Below, piece by piece: positions 10,040 to 17,011 of a stretch of 64,000 nucleotides of DNA. Source of the stretch: Proteiniphilum propionicum (GTDB lineage: Bacteria > Bacteroidota > Bacteroidia > Bacteroidales > Dysgonomonadaceae); the NCBI RefSeq assembly GCF_022267555.1, contig NZ_CP073586.1, positions 620,001-684,000 of the forward strand, given 5' to 3'. The position numbers were made by a program, and so were the translations under genes. The notes under the pieces were generated by a model that ran no database searches, had not been told where the DNA came from, and worked only from the letters and a program-made list of their open reading frames with translations. Each line of letters begins with the position of its first letter. Positions within the stretch are counted from its first letter, which is position 1.

Positions 10040-10984
10040 CTACAAAGGAACAATATATTTTTTCATCGCATCATCCTGAAGTGATCTTGGCACTGCCGCC
10101 TTCACTTCACCTATAATGATATTAATCAACCTCTCCCGCAGAAATTCTTTCCTTGTAATAAGGCTTATCTCCCGCACAGGTGTACTGTTTCTGAAAGATC
10201 GCACGTTCTTTTTCTGTGTTTCGCTCAAATTTGCAATAGCCATTTCAGGGATAACTGTAAGCCCTTCATTCTGATCCACAATATTGATGAGGGTATCTAT
10301 GCTTCCAGCTTCATAGGAAAAGATGGAATGATTGCCGCCACGCCTTTTTTTTAGGTGGCACAGATGCAGAATTTGTGTTCTGAAGCAATGCACCTCATCA
10401 AGCAGCCAGAGTCTTGAAGCCGTAAGATCACCTTCATCAAGAACAGTCTTTGAATATAACGATTTTTCAAATGGAGATACATAAGCAAAGAATCTTTCGT
10501 AGTACATAGGGTGCTCCGTAATAGCAGGATCTTTCAGCGGGGTGGCCAAAATACCTCCATCCAACGAATCATTGGAAAGGCCTTTAAGTATCTGATCCGT
10601 TGTTAGTTCAGAAATTACTATACGTATATCAAATCTGTTTTCAGAATGGACCTGCATTAGCCTAGGCAGGAGATATGGCGATACAGTGGGAATTATTCCT
10701 AACCTGAAGACACCTTTCACAATACCTCTTTCTTCCTGAATAATCTCCTTTATCTGATTTACTTGAGCTACAGCAACTCGAGCCTGATTGATAACCTTCT
10801 CCCCAATCTCAGTCGGCTGTACCGGAAGTTGTGAACGATCGAATATCTTCACGCCAAGCTCTTCTTCCAGTTTCTGTATCATCATACTGAGTGTTGGCTG
10901 AGTTACAAAAGAAGCCTCTGCTGCTTTTGAAAAGTGGCGGTGATTATCTACCGCGATAATATATTCTAATTGTTGTATATTCAT
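10040..10984 (-). CDS. oxyR: Hydrogen peroxide sensing LysR-type regulator OxyR
   Basis: This 314-residue LysR regulator has an N-terminal winged helix-turn-helix (MNIQQLEYIIAVDNHRHFS... TQPTLSMMIQKLEEELG). Its effector domain contains the redox pair in the motif HCFRTQILHLC. I count Cys200 and Cys209, close to C199/C208 of the E. coli protein. Peroxide would form the disulfide and activate antioxidant genes. A fragment encoding a variant of its last 11 residues (DPALKKYVIPL in place of DDAMKKYIVPL) lies at 21829-21870. Confidence 0.93.
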   Translation of the reverse strand: MNIQQLEYIIAVDNHRHFSKAAEASFVTQPTLSMMIQKLEEELGVKIFDRSQLPVQPTEIGEKVINQARVAVAQVNQIKEIIQEERGIVKGVFRLGIIPTVSPYLLPRLMQVHSENRFDIRIVISELTTDQILKGLSNDSLDGGILATPLKDPAITEHPMYYERFFAYVSPFEKSLYSKTVLDEGDLTASRLWLLDEVHCFRTQILHLCHLKKRRGGNHSIFSYEAGSIDTLINIVDQNEGLTVIPEMAIANLSETQKKNVRSFRNSTPVREISLITRKEFLRERLINIIIGEVKAAVPRSLQDDAMKKYIVPL

Positions 10985-11035
10985 GACTTAGTTGTATCAG
11001 TTACTTTCAAAACATTTGGCATACCGGTCCACAGG

Positions 11036-11043
11036 CAAATGTA
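11036..11043 (-). promoter_or_regulatory. Putative -7 box for oxyR
   Basis: On the minus strand TACATTTG matches TAnnTTTG, about 52 nt before the oxyR ATG. A -33 box is not clear. Confidence 0.35.
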
Positions 11044-11073
11044 TATTAATTACTCAGTGGTGTTCGTTACCGG

Positions 11074-12048
11074 TCATTTGTAACTTGAGAAGTACTTCAT
11101 AAACTGTACCCGCTCATATAGTGACGGGCTGCTGATATTGGCGTAGTTCAGTTTGCCTTTAAAATCATCAATAGTTGTAAAGTTTCTTTGATTCATCCAC
11201 TCTTCCATGCAGGTGAGCATGTTCTCTATCACGTTTAATCCCTGTTCGTAAAGAACGCTGCAGAGTTGTATCCCTCCTGCCCCTGCCAAAATACCCTTGA
11301 TGGCATCTTCCCATGAGTGCACACCGTACGAACATGCAATATCCAATTCATGTACGCGTCCGGAAACAATTGCAGTCCATCTCAGAGTATCACTGAAATC
11401 GGAAGGATTACTAAATACAGGACCAGATGTGATTTCCATTTTTTTAACATCTATATCAAGCTGATAGAAACGGTTAAAAAGTACAATTCCTTTTGCTCCA
11501 AGCGATTTGAGCTTGCCTGCCAAACCAGGTAAATTGCTGATATTTTTGGCCATCTTTATCACTACCGGAATCCTGATCACTTTCTTCAACTCTTTGACAA
11601 TATTCACATAAGAATCTTCCAGATAAGTATCACCAAATTCACCGGCGTTGATGACAAAAACATTTAGCTCCAGTGCATCAGCACCTGCATCCTGAATGGT
11701 TTTGGCAAACTCTGTCCATCGTGACAGCTTGTAACAATTAATACTGGCAATTACCGGCACATTACACTCAGACTTGGCAGAACGTATAAGATCCAGATAC
11801 TTATCCATGTGGTTCATCTCCACATAAGCATTGATATAATCTGCAGCCTCAGGATAATCGGTTATCTGGGCAAGTTTCTCGGAATGGCTCTCTATCTGCT
11901 CTTCAAACAGCGACTTCAACACAATGGCACCTATTCCAGCACTCTCGAGTTCTTTAATCTTCTTCAGTGAATTTGTAAGCCCACTGCTGGCAGCTATCAG
12001 AGGATTCTTAAGATGCAATCCCGCAAAAGTTGTTTCTAAATTGACCAT
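11074..12048 (-). CDS. Dihydroorotate dehydrogenase-like protein
   Basis: This 324-residue TIM-barrel flavoprotein resembles class 1 dihydroorotate dehydrogenases (N-terminal GLHLKNPLIAASSGLTNS; ASINCYK; ADALELNVF; PVVIKMAKN; GAKGIVLFNRFYQ; GAGGIQLCSVLYEQG). Bacteroidota usually carry a canonical pyrD elsewhere and this related paralogue, whose substrate is not established. It therefore may not serve pyrimidine synthesis. It has its own promoter-like box at 12086-12093, and no obvious operon partner apart from oxyR in the same direction downstream. Confidence 0.85.
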   Translation of the reverse strand: MVNLETTFAGLHLKNPLIAASSGLTNSLKKIKELESAGIGAIVLKSLFEEQIESHSEKLAQITDYPEAADYINAYVEMNHMDKYLDLIRSAKSECNVPVIASINCYKLSRWTEFAKTIQDAGADALELNVFVINAGEFGDTYLEDSYVNIVKELKKVIRIPVVIKMAKNISNLPGLAGKLKSLGAKGIVLFNRFYQLDIDVKKMEITSGPVFSNPSDFSDTLRWTAIVSGRVHELDIACSYGVHSWEDAIKGILAGAGGIQLCSVLYEQGLNVIENMLTCMEEWMNQRNFTTIDDFKGKLNYANISSPSLYERVQFMKYFSSYK

Positions 12049-12085
12049 GTACTCAACGGATGTTTTTCAAAAATTTACTAATAAA

Positions 12086-12093
12086 CAAAATTA
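12086..12093 (-). promoter_or_regulatory. Putative -7 box for the dihydroorotate dehydrogenase-like gene
   Basis: On the minus strand TAATTTTG matches TAnnTTTG, 37 nt before the ATG. A small palindrome, ATCGAT-AAA-ATCGAT, lies just upstream at 12104-12118 and could be an operator. Confidence 0.4.
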
Positions 12094-12177
12094 GGTATTT
12101 TTATCGATAAAATCGATATGCTGTACGGGAAATTAATTTTAGGCGGCATCAAAGTAACGCCGGGGCACCCTTCACAC

Positions 12178-12840
12178 CTAACGTTCTCCAAAAATGAGGG
12201 TACCCAGTCGTATCATCGTACTGCCCTCTTCAATGGCAATCGGGTAATCGCCCGACATCCCCATCGACAGTTCATTAAACTCCGGATCATTTGAAAAATA
12301 ACCGGCTTTAATCTCTTCAAAAAGTGATTTCAACTGCTGAAATTCCCTGCGAATCTGATCTTTGTCGTCAGTATATGTAGCCATCCCCATAAGTCCTTTA
12401 AGACGAACATGAGTACACTCTTTCCATTTACCATTCGCCAGAAACTGCCGACATTCACCGGGTGAAAAGCCCGATTTGGTCTCCTCTTCGGCAATATGGA
12501 TCTGAAGCAGACATGGAATAACACGGTTATTAAGAGCTCCCTGCTTCTCAATCTCAAGCATCAGCCGTTCACTGTCTAAGCTGTGAATAAGCGAGATAAA
12601 GGGGGCAATCTGTTTTACTTTGTTGCGTTGCAGGTTGCCGATAAAATGCCACTCAATATCACGCGGCAGCTGCTCTTGTTTTACAACCAGTTCCTGCACA
12701 CGGCTCTCGCCGAAGGCCCTCTGTCCTTCATCGTAAGCTTCCCGGACAGTACTGGCGGAATGAAATTTTGAAACCGCCACTATCTTCACTTCCGGCATAA
12801 TTGCCTTTCGCAATTCATTTATATGGGTTTTAATACTCAT
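12178..12840 (-). CDS. YggS/PROSC-family pyridoxal phosphate homeostasis protein
   Basis: This 220-residue fold-type III PLP protein has the lysine segment KIVAVSKFHSAS near residue 25, the conserved FGESRVQELV and EWHFIGNLQRNKVK segments, and the ending LSMGMSGDYPIAIEEGSTMIRLG. Family members bind PLP and keep vitamin B6 and amino-acid pools balanced without known enzymatic activity. The ATG overlaps the end of the DUF4494 gene by 4 nt (ATGA), so the two genes are translationally coupled. Confidence 0.93.
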   Translation of the reverse strand: MSIKTHINELRKAIMPEVKIVAVSKFHSASTVREAYDEGQRAFGESRVQELVVKQEQLPRDIEWHFIGNLQRNKVKQIAPFISLIHSLDSERLMLEIEKQGALNNRVIPCLLQIHIAEEETKSGFSPGECRQFLANGKWKECTHVRLKGLMGMATYTDDKDQIRREFQQLKSLFEEIKAGYFSNDPEFNELSMGMSGDYPIAIEEGSTMIRLGTLIFGER

Positions 12841-13289
12841 TCCAACTTCTCTTTTTGGGGTCCGGCGGAATAGGGAAAAACATCAACAATTGCTGTCTCC
12901 GCGACCGATGCGATATCGTAATCAATCATTGTCTTTTTCATTTCCGTCTCCACTATATCAACGGTTTCTCTCAGCGTAGAAGCCTGCACCAGCATGTTGA
13001 CAGCTGTTTTTTTCTCCGATCCGCTTTTCTCGTCGAGCGTAATGAAATACAACTTCGCCTTGTAGTAGCGGTCACCCGTTTCATTGAAGAACGAGTCGGT
13101 ATACTTCACTCGTTTGATATCTGAGACAGAAAACTCTCCCGAAATAAAAGGCTTCATCTCTTCAATTATTCTCGCCTCCGCTTCAGTAAACGATAAAGCA
13201 TCTACTAAATAGGGTTCTGTTACTGTTTTTTGCATGCCGGTTTCCAGCATTTTGTCGTATTTTATCTTACACTCAAACCAATTGTACAT
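12837..13289 (-). CDS. DUF4494 family protein
   Basis: This 150-residue cytoplasmic protein starts MYNWFECKIKYDKMLETG and has the family core ALSFTEAEARIIEEMKPFI and FFNETGDRYYKAKLYFITLDE. DUF4494 proteins are typical of Bacteroidota and their role is unknown. Coupling to the YggS-family gene (4-nt overlap) suggests a shared context, but no function should be inferred from that alone. Confidence 0.88.
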   Translation of the reverse strand: MYNWFECKIKYDKMLETGMQKTVTEPYLVDALSFTEAEARIIEEMKPFISGEFSVSDIKRVKYTDSFFNETGDRYYKAKLYFITLDEKSGSEKKTAVNMLVQASTLRETVDIVETEMKKTMIDYDIASVAETAIVDVFPYSAGPQKEKLE

Positions 13290-13358
13290 ATTCTAATAAA
13301 TTGTTTTATAACCTAATATGCGGGAAGGTACACCTAATACTTCTCCAACTTTATTTTA

Positions 13359-13366
13359 CAAAGGTA
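13359..13366 (-). promoter_or_regulatory. Putative -7 box for DUF4494-yggS operon
   Basis: TACCTTTG on the minus strand matches TAnnTTTG and lies about 70 nt upstream of the DUF4494 ATG. Confidence 0.4.
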
Positions 13367-13477
13367 GACTTTTTTTCATATCTATGTGTTATCCACTTTG
13401 ATTTATGAGATGATTAATATAAAACATCTACCATTTTCTTCTCGCAAAAAATAGGTATTTTTACAGATTAAAATGAT

Positions 13478-13575
13478 GAGTCCACTTTAATAAGTCGTTT
13501 TTTGAAAATATGATATTTGATTTTCAAGTGATTATGATGTCAATCATCTAATTAGAGACTTTCTCAAGCAGACTC
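13478..13575. mobile_element. MITE-like element, copy B1
   Basis: This 98-bp element begins GAGTC and ends GACTC and has an internal inverted repeat TTGAAAAT/ATTTTCAA. It is the duplicate of 22178-22275 carried along in the direct repeat. Relationship to the 109-bp element at 27620-27728 rests on shared ends, shared internal repeat and the shared ATAAGTC-N-TTTTTT motif. Confidence 0.55.
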
Positions 13576-13592
13576 AATAATGGATATATACA

Positions 13593-13671
13593 ATGATTGG
13601 AACCCTTGTAAATACAGTTGCCGTGCTGGGAGGCGGAATTATTGGACTTTTGCTGAAGAAACGGATGCCAG
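13593..13671 (+). pseudogene. Truncated DUF554 gene start
   Basis: It encodes MIGTLVNTVAVLGGGIIG and a few more residues identical to the intact DUF554 protein at 22293, then breaks into unrelated sequence. Confidence 0.9.
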
Positions 13672-13826
13672 CTGTGGCAGACAATCCTGTCACACCGAAA
13701 AGGTCGGTGAGAGTGGACTGATGAAAAAGTGCCGCACCTCTTGAGGGTTTGGTATACACACCCGCTAAATCGATCCGGTCATTGGCTTAGGATATTTTAA
13801 AGGTGCTTTGGCTGTAAAAGCATCGC
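13672..13826 (-). pseudogene. Fragment of a TonB-dependent receptor related to the one at 23015-25417
   Basis: About 155 nt align with 24117-24270 of the intact receptor at roughly 80-85 percent by eye (shared ctcttgagggtttggtatac and ttaaaggtgctttggctgta). The divergence is much higher than in the adjoining 268-bp repeat, so it probably comes from a different but related genome. The order DUF554' then receptor' matches the order of the intact locus at 22-25 kb. Confidence 0.85.
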
Positions 13827-14347
13827 AAATGGCCCTCAACACCGCTATGATAGGCATGCAGGTAAGGCAAAACCTTTACGGAGCCGAATCGGGTGATTTC
13901 AGCGAAGACGGGAACGACTACGGTATCGTAGTGCAATATGCACCGGAACATCAGAATGAAGTGAACAAACTGAAAGAGATGCAGGTCTCCAACCTGTTGG
14001 GACAACAAATTCCCCTGTCTGCCATAGCCGACATCGTAGAAAGCCTGGGGCCGCTGGAGATCCAGCGTCAATCGCAGCAACGATATGTTAAAACCACCGC
14101 CGACCTTAACGGTGTTTCGCTGGGTGAAGCTACCAATCCGTTTACGTTGGTGGGGGTCATTCTGGCGTCCTTCGTAACGGGAATAACCTTGAGCGTCACC
14201 ACCTTCATCGGGTTGATCATGCTTGTAGGTATTGTGGTAAACAACGGTATCGTGCTCGTGGACTACATCAACATGTTGCGCAAGCGTAATTATCCGTTGC
14301 GCGATGCCGTAATGGAAGCCGGGCGTTCACGGTTGCGCCCCATTTAA
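13826..14347 (+). pseudogene. RND efflux pump (AcrB/HAE1 family) remnant with internal deletion
   Basis: The frame encodes two separate pieces of an RND inner-membrane pump joined together. The first is a periplasmic-loop piece (LNTAMIGMQVRQNLYGAESG through QRQSQQRYVKTTADLNGVSL). The second is the transmembrane piece LVGVILASFVTGITLSVTTF through MLVGIVVNNGIVLVDYINML. In a full pump (about 1030 residues) these lie roughly 200 residues apart. The frame then stops after SRLRPI, where the pump would continue. It cannot encode a working transporter. Confidence 0.9.
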
Positions 14348-14349
14348 AC

Positions 14350-14535
14350 ACGGCAGTTTGGCCGGGTACAATTCCTCTGTATTTATACAGGAAAGCGATA
14401 AAAACAAAGTGTCCTCATTGATCGAAACAATAAACAGGATGAACCAATCGGTATTCACCCCCGGAGAACTGATCGCACTGTTCGTGTGGGACATCGCCGC
14501 CTGTCTGCAACCGGGAGAAAGAAACGGTTCCTGAC
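14350..14535 (+). pseudogene. Unidentified gene 3' fragment
   Basis: Continuing after the RND stop is an open stretch HGSLAGYNSSVFIQESDKNK ... ALFVWDIAACLQPGERNGS with a stop at about 14535 and no start codon. The opening GSLAGYNS recalls the end of serine-hydrolase (beta-lactamase-like) proteins, but I cannot assign it. Confidence 0.4.
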
Positions 14536-14627
14536 AAGGCGGCATCGGTTAATAATAGTTAAAAAAACAAGTATTGCTATTTTTATATTTATTTTTGCAG
14601 TGCTTTTATCAAAAAGATTTAGTTTAA

Positions 14628-14873
14628 CAGCCTATAGGATCAGATAAAATATGGAATGCTTCTCCAAGTCAAGTTAAAGTTTTTAACAAAAAAGCAGAGT
14701 TTTATATATCCTACAATAGCAACTCAAATTTATTAGCCAATTTATGGAATTCCATAAAGTATCTTTTAAAAAATAATACCCCCAGCATTGAAGGAGCATA
14801 TGCTTATGCATATACTACAACCTCAGATAAAAAGGAAGTAAAAGGTCTGATATTACAAAAAATTGGAAAATAA
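14628..14873 (+). pseudogene. Start-less ORF of unknown function
   Basis: An 81-codon stop-bounded frame (IWNASPSQVKVFNKKAEFYI ... KKEVKGLILQKIGK) has no in-frame ATG. Its composition looks protein-coding. It ends 8 nt before the next gene, so it is probably the 3' end of a former operon partner. Confidence 0.4.
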
Positions 14874-14881
14874 AAAATAGT

Positions 14882-15448
14882 ATGAAAAATTTATTCGCTT
14901 ATTCTTGCATACTTATCGCTTTTTTCCTCCTCTCTGCAGGAGCAATGGCTCAAAAACGGGTCGATCTTAAAATATTGGGATCGAGTGTGGCCGAATTATC
15001 CATAAATAACAGATTCGGGGATAATCCATCCATATCGAAATGGGGGTATAAAATAGGTGCCGGATGGGGATATGTAAAAGGAAACACCAATATAATCCCC
15101 TTTACTTCAAGAGATGGAATTGTCGGGCTGCCCGATAACCCGGCTTGGATTTCAATTCCATTGGAAGTAACATATACTCTTGGACAAAATTCCCACAAGT
15201 TTGAAATAGGTGCGGGATTTGTACCCTTTTATTCGGTAAAATCAGAAATCCTGGATAAATTAGATAAAAAGCATATATCCATGTATGGTATTGTCGAGCC
15301 CAAATATTTATACAATAAAAAAGGCAGTTCTTTCCTTTTCGGTATCGGACTCGATTTCAAGTACCAAATCCCCGGGTTGAAATTCTCTGATTTTTACTTG
15401 AGGGACTTTTCTGTTTTTCCCGGCTTATATTTCGGTTATATAATCTGA
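14882..15448 (+). CDS. Exported beta-barrel-like hypothetical protein
   Basis: This 188-residue protein has a clear signal peptide (YSCILIAFFLLSAGAMAQ) and alternating amphipathic strands with Gly and aromatic residues (WGYKIGAGWGYVKGN, HKFEIGAGFVPFY, FLFGIGLDFKYQIP), ending in an aromatic-rich strand (FPGLYFGYII). This pattern fits a small outer-membrane barrel. No named family is recognised. It lies within the block of broken genes but is itself intact. Confidence 0.7.
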   Translation: MKNLFAYSCILIAFFLLSAGAMAQKRVDLKILGSSVAELSINNRFGDNPSISKWGYKIGAGWGYVKGNTNIIPFTSRDGIVGLPDNPAWISIPLEVTYTLGQNSHKFEIGAGFVPFYSVKSEILDKLDKKHISMYGIVEPKYLYNKKGSSFLFGIGLDFKYQIPGLKFSDFYLRDFSVFPGLYFGYII

Positions 15449-15544
15449 TTTTTTAACATTTTATATAAGCCATTACACTAAAAAGGGCAACCTTGTCTGC
15501 CCTGCCGCCGTGTTACCGGACAGGTAATTGTGAAAATTCCGTCC

Positions 15545-15625
15545 CTAATCGAACATTTTCCGAAATTTTTTGAACACACTCTTCCTGGCCGATTTCGACG
15601 GTGCAAAATTAGGTGATTTATCCTG
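15545..15625 (-). pseudogene. dnaJ 3' fragment (divergent copy)
   Basis: On the minus strand it encodes DKSPNFAPSKSARKSVF then KKFRKMFD and a stop, aligning with the local DnaJ C-terminus [17 protein letters not shown] then DKFRKMFD. The nucleotide divergence shows it is not a recent copy of the dnaJ at 4062. Confidence 0.9.
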
Positions 15626-15671
15626 AACGGGGACAGTTGTTATAGCTTCAAACTTGTCGGCATCAAAAGGC
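15626..15671 (-). pseudogene. grpE internal fragment (divergent copy)
   Basis: On the minus strand it encodes GQPFDADKFEAITTVPV, matching Grp[18 protein letters not shown]. It abuts the dnaJ fragment in the same order as in the intact operon, with most of both genes deleted. Confidence 0.88.
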
Positions 15672-15865
15672 TGTCCAAGGGCAAACATCCGTTATAACCC
15701 AAACGGGAAAGTCAACTTCCGCCTGTCGTATAGCGAAGGGTTCCGCGCGCCGCAGTATTTCGATGAGGACCTGCACGTGGACATTGCCGGCGGCGAACAC
15801 ATCGTCCGTATCCTGTCAAAAGACCTGCAAGAAGCGTGTTTGCAGGGATAAAACTAACGCTTTGA
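15672..15865 (+). pseudogene. TonB receptor fragments matching the receptor at 7442-9817
   Basis: Positions 15672-15836 repeat 8971-9133 of the intact receptor almost exactly (NIRYNPNGKVNFRLSYSEGF). They then jump to the receptor's 3' end (VFAGIKLTL and stop at 15863, compare FFAGLKMTL at 9787-9817). The piece keeps the order dnaJ'-grpE'-receptor' of the intact locus. Confidence 0.93.
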
Positions 15866-15926
15866 AACATATTGAATTCTGAACTCCAGGAAATTACAAC
15901 TCCTGGAGTTTAGGTTTCGATCAGAC

Positions 15927-16997
15927 CTACCACTGTATTGAATAGCCTCCCTCCGCGTATTTTTCGAATCGAAAAACAAACCGGCTTGTGGTATATGCAC
16001 CTAAAATCCCCAATCCGTTTTCCACGTTTGTCCGTACTTGCACCGGCTCCACAAAAGGGTTTTCATCCACATTATACGCTTTGGCGGCAGAAACCACAAA
16101 ATGATAATAATCGGGAGACATGCTGGATAAGGCGATAACATATTCTTTCGTGAAAGGACCACCGGCATTGATGATTTCTTCGTTTCCATTTGGCCTTTTC
16201 ATGACGGTTTTGAGGTTCTCATAATATTCAAAATTAAAGAACAGCTCTTTTCCGTTCACCAATGCATCGGAAAAAATATTCTCCAGTTGCCTTTTATAAC
16301 CGGAATCTTCTTCTCCCCACAAAACTTCTTCGAGCGGGTTACCCGTATCCGAAATGTTTCCTTTCAACACTTTGCTCAACTCTACCTTTTGCAACTCTTT
16401 TCCGATGGACTTATCCTTATCGTACAAATTGTGTTCGGCTTTGATAAAATAAAAATTCTCCTCGTTCTTTTCCTCTTTTAAGCGTAAGCGGATCTTGTTA
16501 ACATGCTCCCATTGCTTAAATGTATACCCCGGATCATCGGTGAATTGGCTGGAAACATCTTTTACCGTATGCGTAAGGGTAGAATCCGCCAATTCAAACA
16601 CCGGAGCCTGCGGAATCCCGGTTTTCGCTTTTACCGCTTCGAAACCCGGAGCCGATGCGCGGACTTCAATCTCATCGCCAATTCGCGGACGATATTGCCC
16701 GGCGTAATTCCCCTCATTACCGTAAACAAGCTTTTCCTTCAACACCCCGTTCACGTATAGCTCTACGGAAGCGTTTTCGATAGATACGTAGGGCGTATGG
16801 TCATCCATGACAAAACGGCTTTTCGATAGATGTACCGTTACATTTTCATCGGGCGTGAGATAACCGTTCAATACCAGAACCGGTTTTTTTACATCTCCTT
16901 TAAATTCGATTTCTTTTTCGCAGGCGCAGAACAGGAGTGCGCAGAGCAAAATAATACAGAATATGGATTTTTTATTCATTTTTGATTGTTGTTTCAT
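15927..16997 (-). CDS. DUF4249 family lipoprotein
   Basis: This 356-residue protein has a lipoprotein signal (FCIILLCALLFCACEKE, lipid Cys near residue 26) and the DUF4249 opening KPVLVLNGYLTPDENVTVHL. DUF4249 lipoproteins are encoded directly after a TonB-dependent receptor in Bacteroidota and are thought to sit on the cell surface as a partner of the receptor. Here it starts 15 nt after the receptor stop. ATG at 16997 or the internal ATG at 16979 (MNKKS) are both possible starts. The imported substrate is unknown. Confidence 0.9.
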   Translation of the reverse strand: MKQQSKMNKKSIFCIILLCALLFCACEKEIEFKGDVKKPVLVLNGYLTPDENVTVHLSKSRFVMDDHTPYVSIENASVELYVNGVLKEKLVYGNEGNYAGQYRPRIGDEIEVRASAPGFEAVKAKTGIPQAPVFELADSTLTHTVKDVSSQFTDDPGYTFKQWEHVNKIRLRLKEEKNEENFYFIKAEHNLYDKDKSIGKELQKVELSKVLKGNISDTGNPLEEVLWGEEDSGYKRQLENIFSDALVNGKELFFNFEYYENLKTVMKRPNGNEEIINAGGPFTKEYVIALSSMSPDYYHFVVSAAKAYNVDENPFVEPVQVRTNVENGLGILGAYTTSRFVFRFEKYAEGGYSIQW

Positions 16998-17011
16998 TGA
17001 CCGTTAACTGT

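Larger units (their letters stand above)
13404..13671 (+). repeat. Left copy of a 268-bp direct repeat (DUF554 promoter and first 26 codons)
   Basis: This stretch matches 22104-22371 at exactly +8700 nt with only about three differences seen by eye. It contains the DUF554 upstream region, including a MITE-like element (13478-13575), and the first 26 codons of that gene (13593-13671). The match ends abruptly at atgccag. The two copies bound the 8.7-kb block between them. Confidence 0.95.

Noticed and set aside
13808-14347. Intact small transporter gene
   Set aside because: The 180 codons are two distant parts of an RND pump fused by deletion; it lacks most transmembrane helices and stops in mid-domain.
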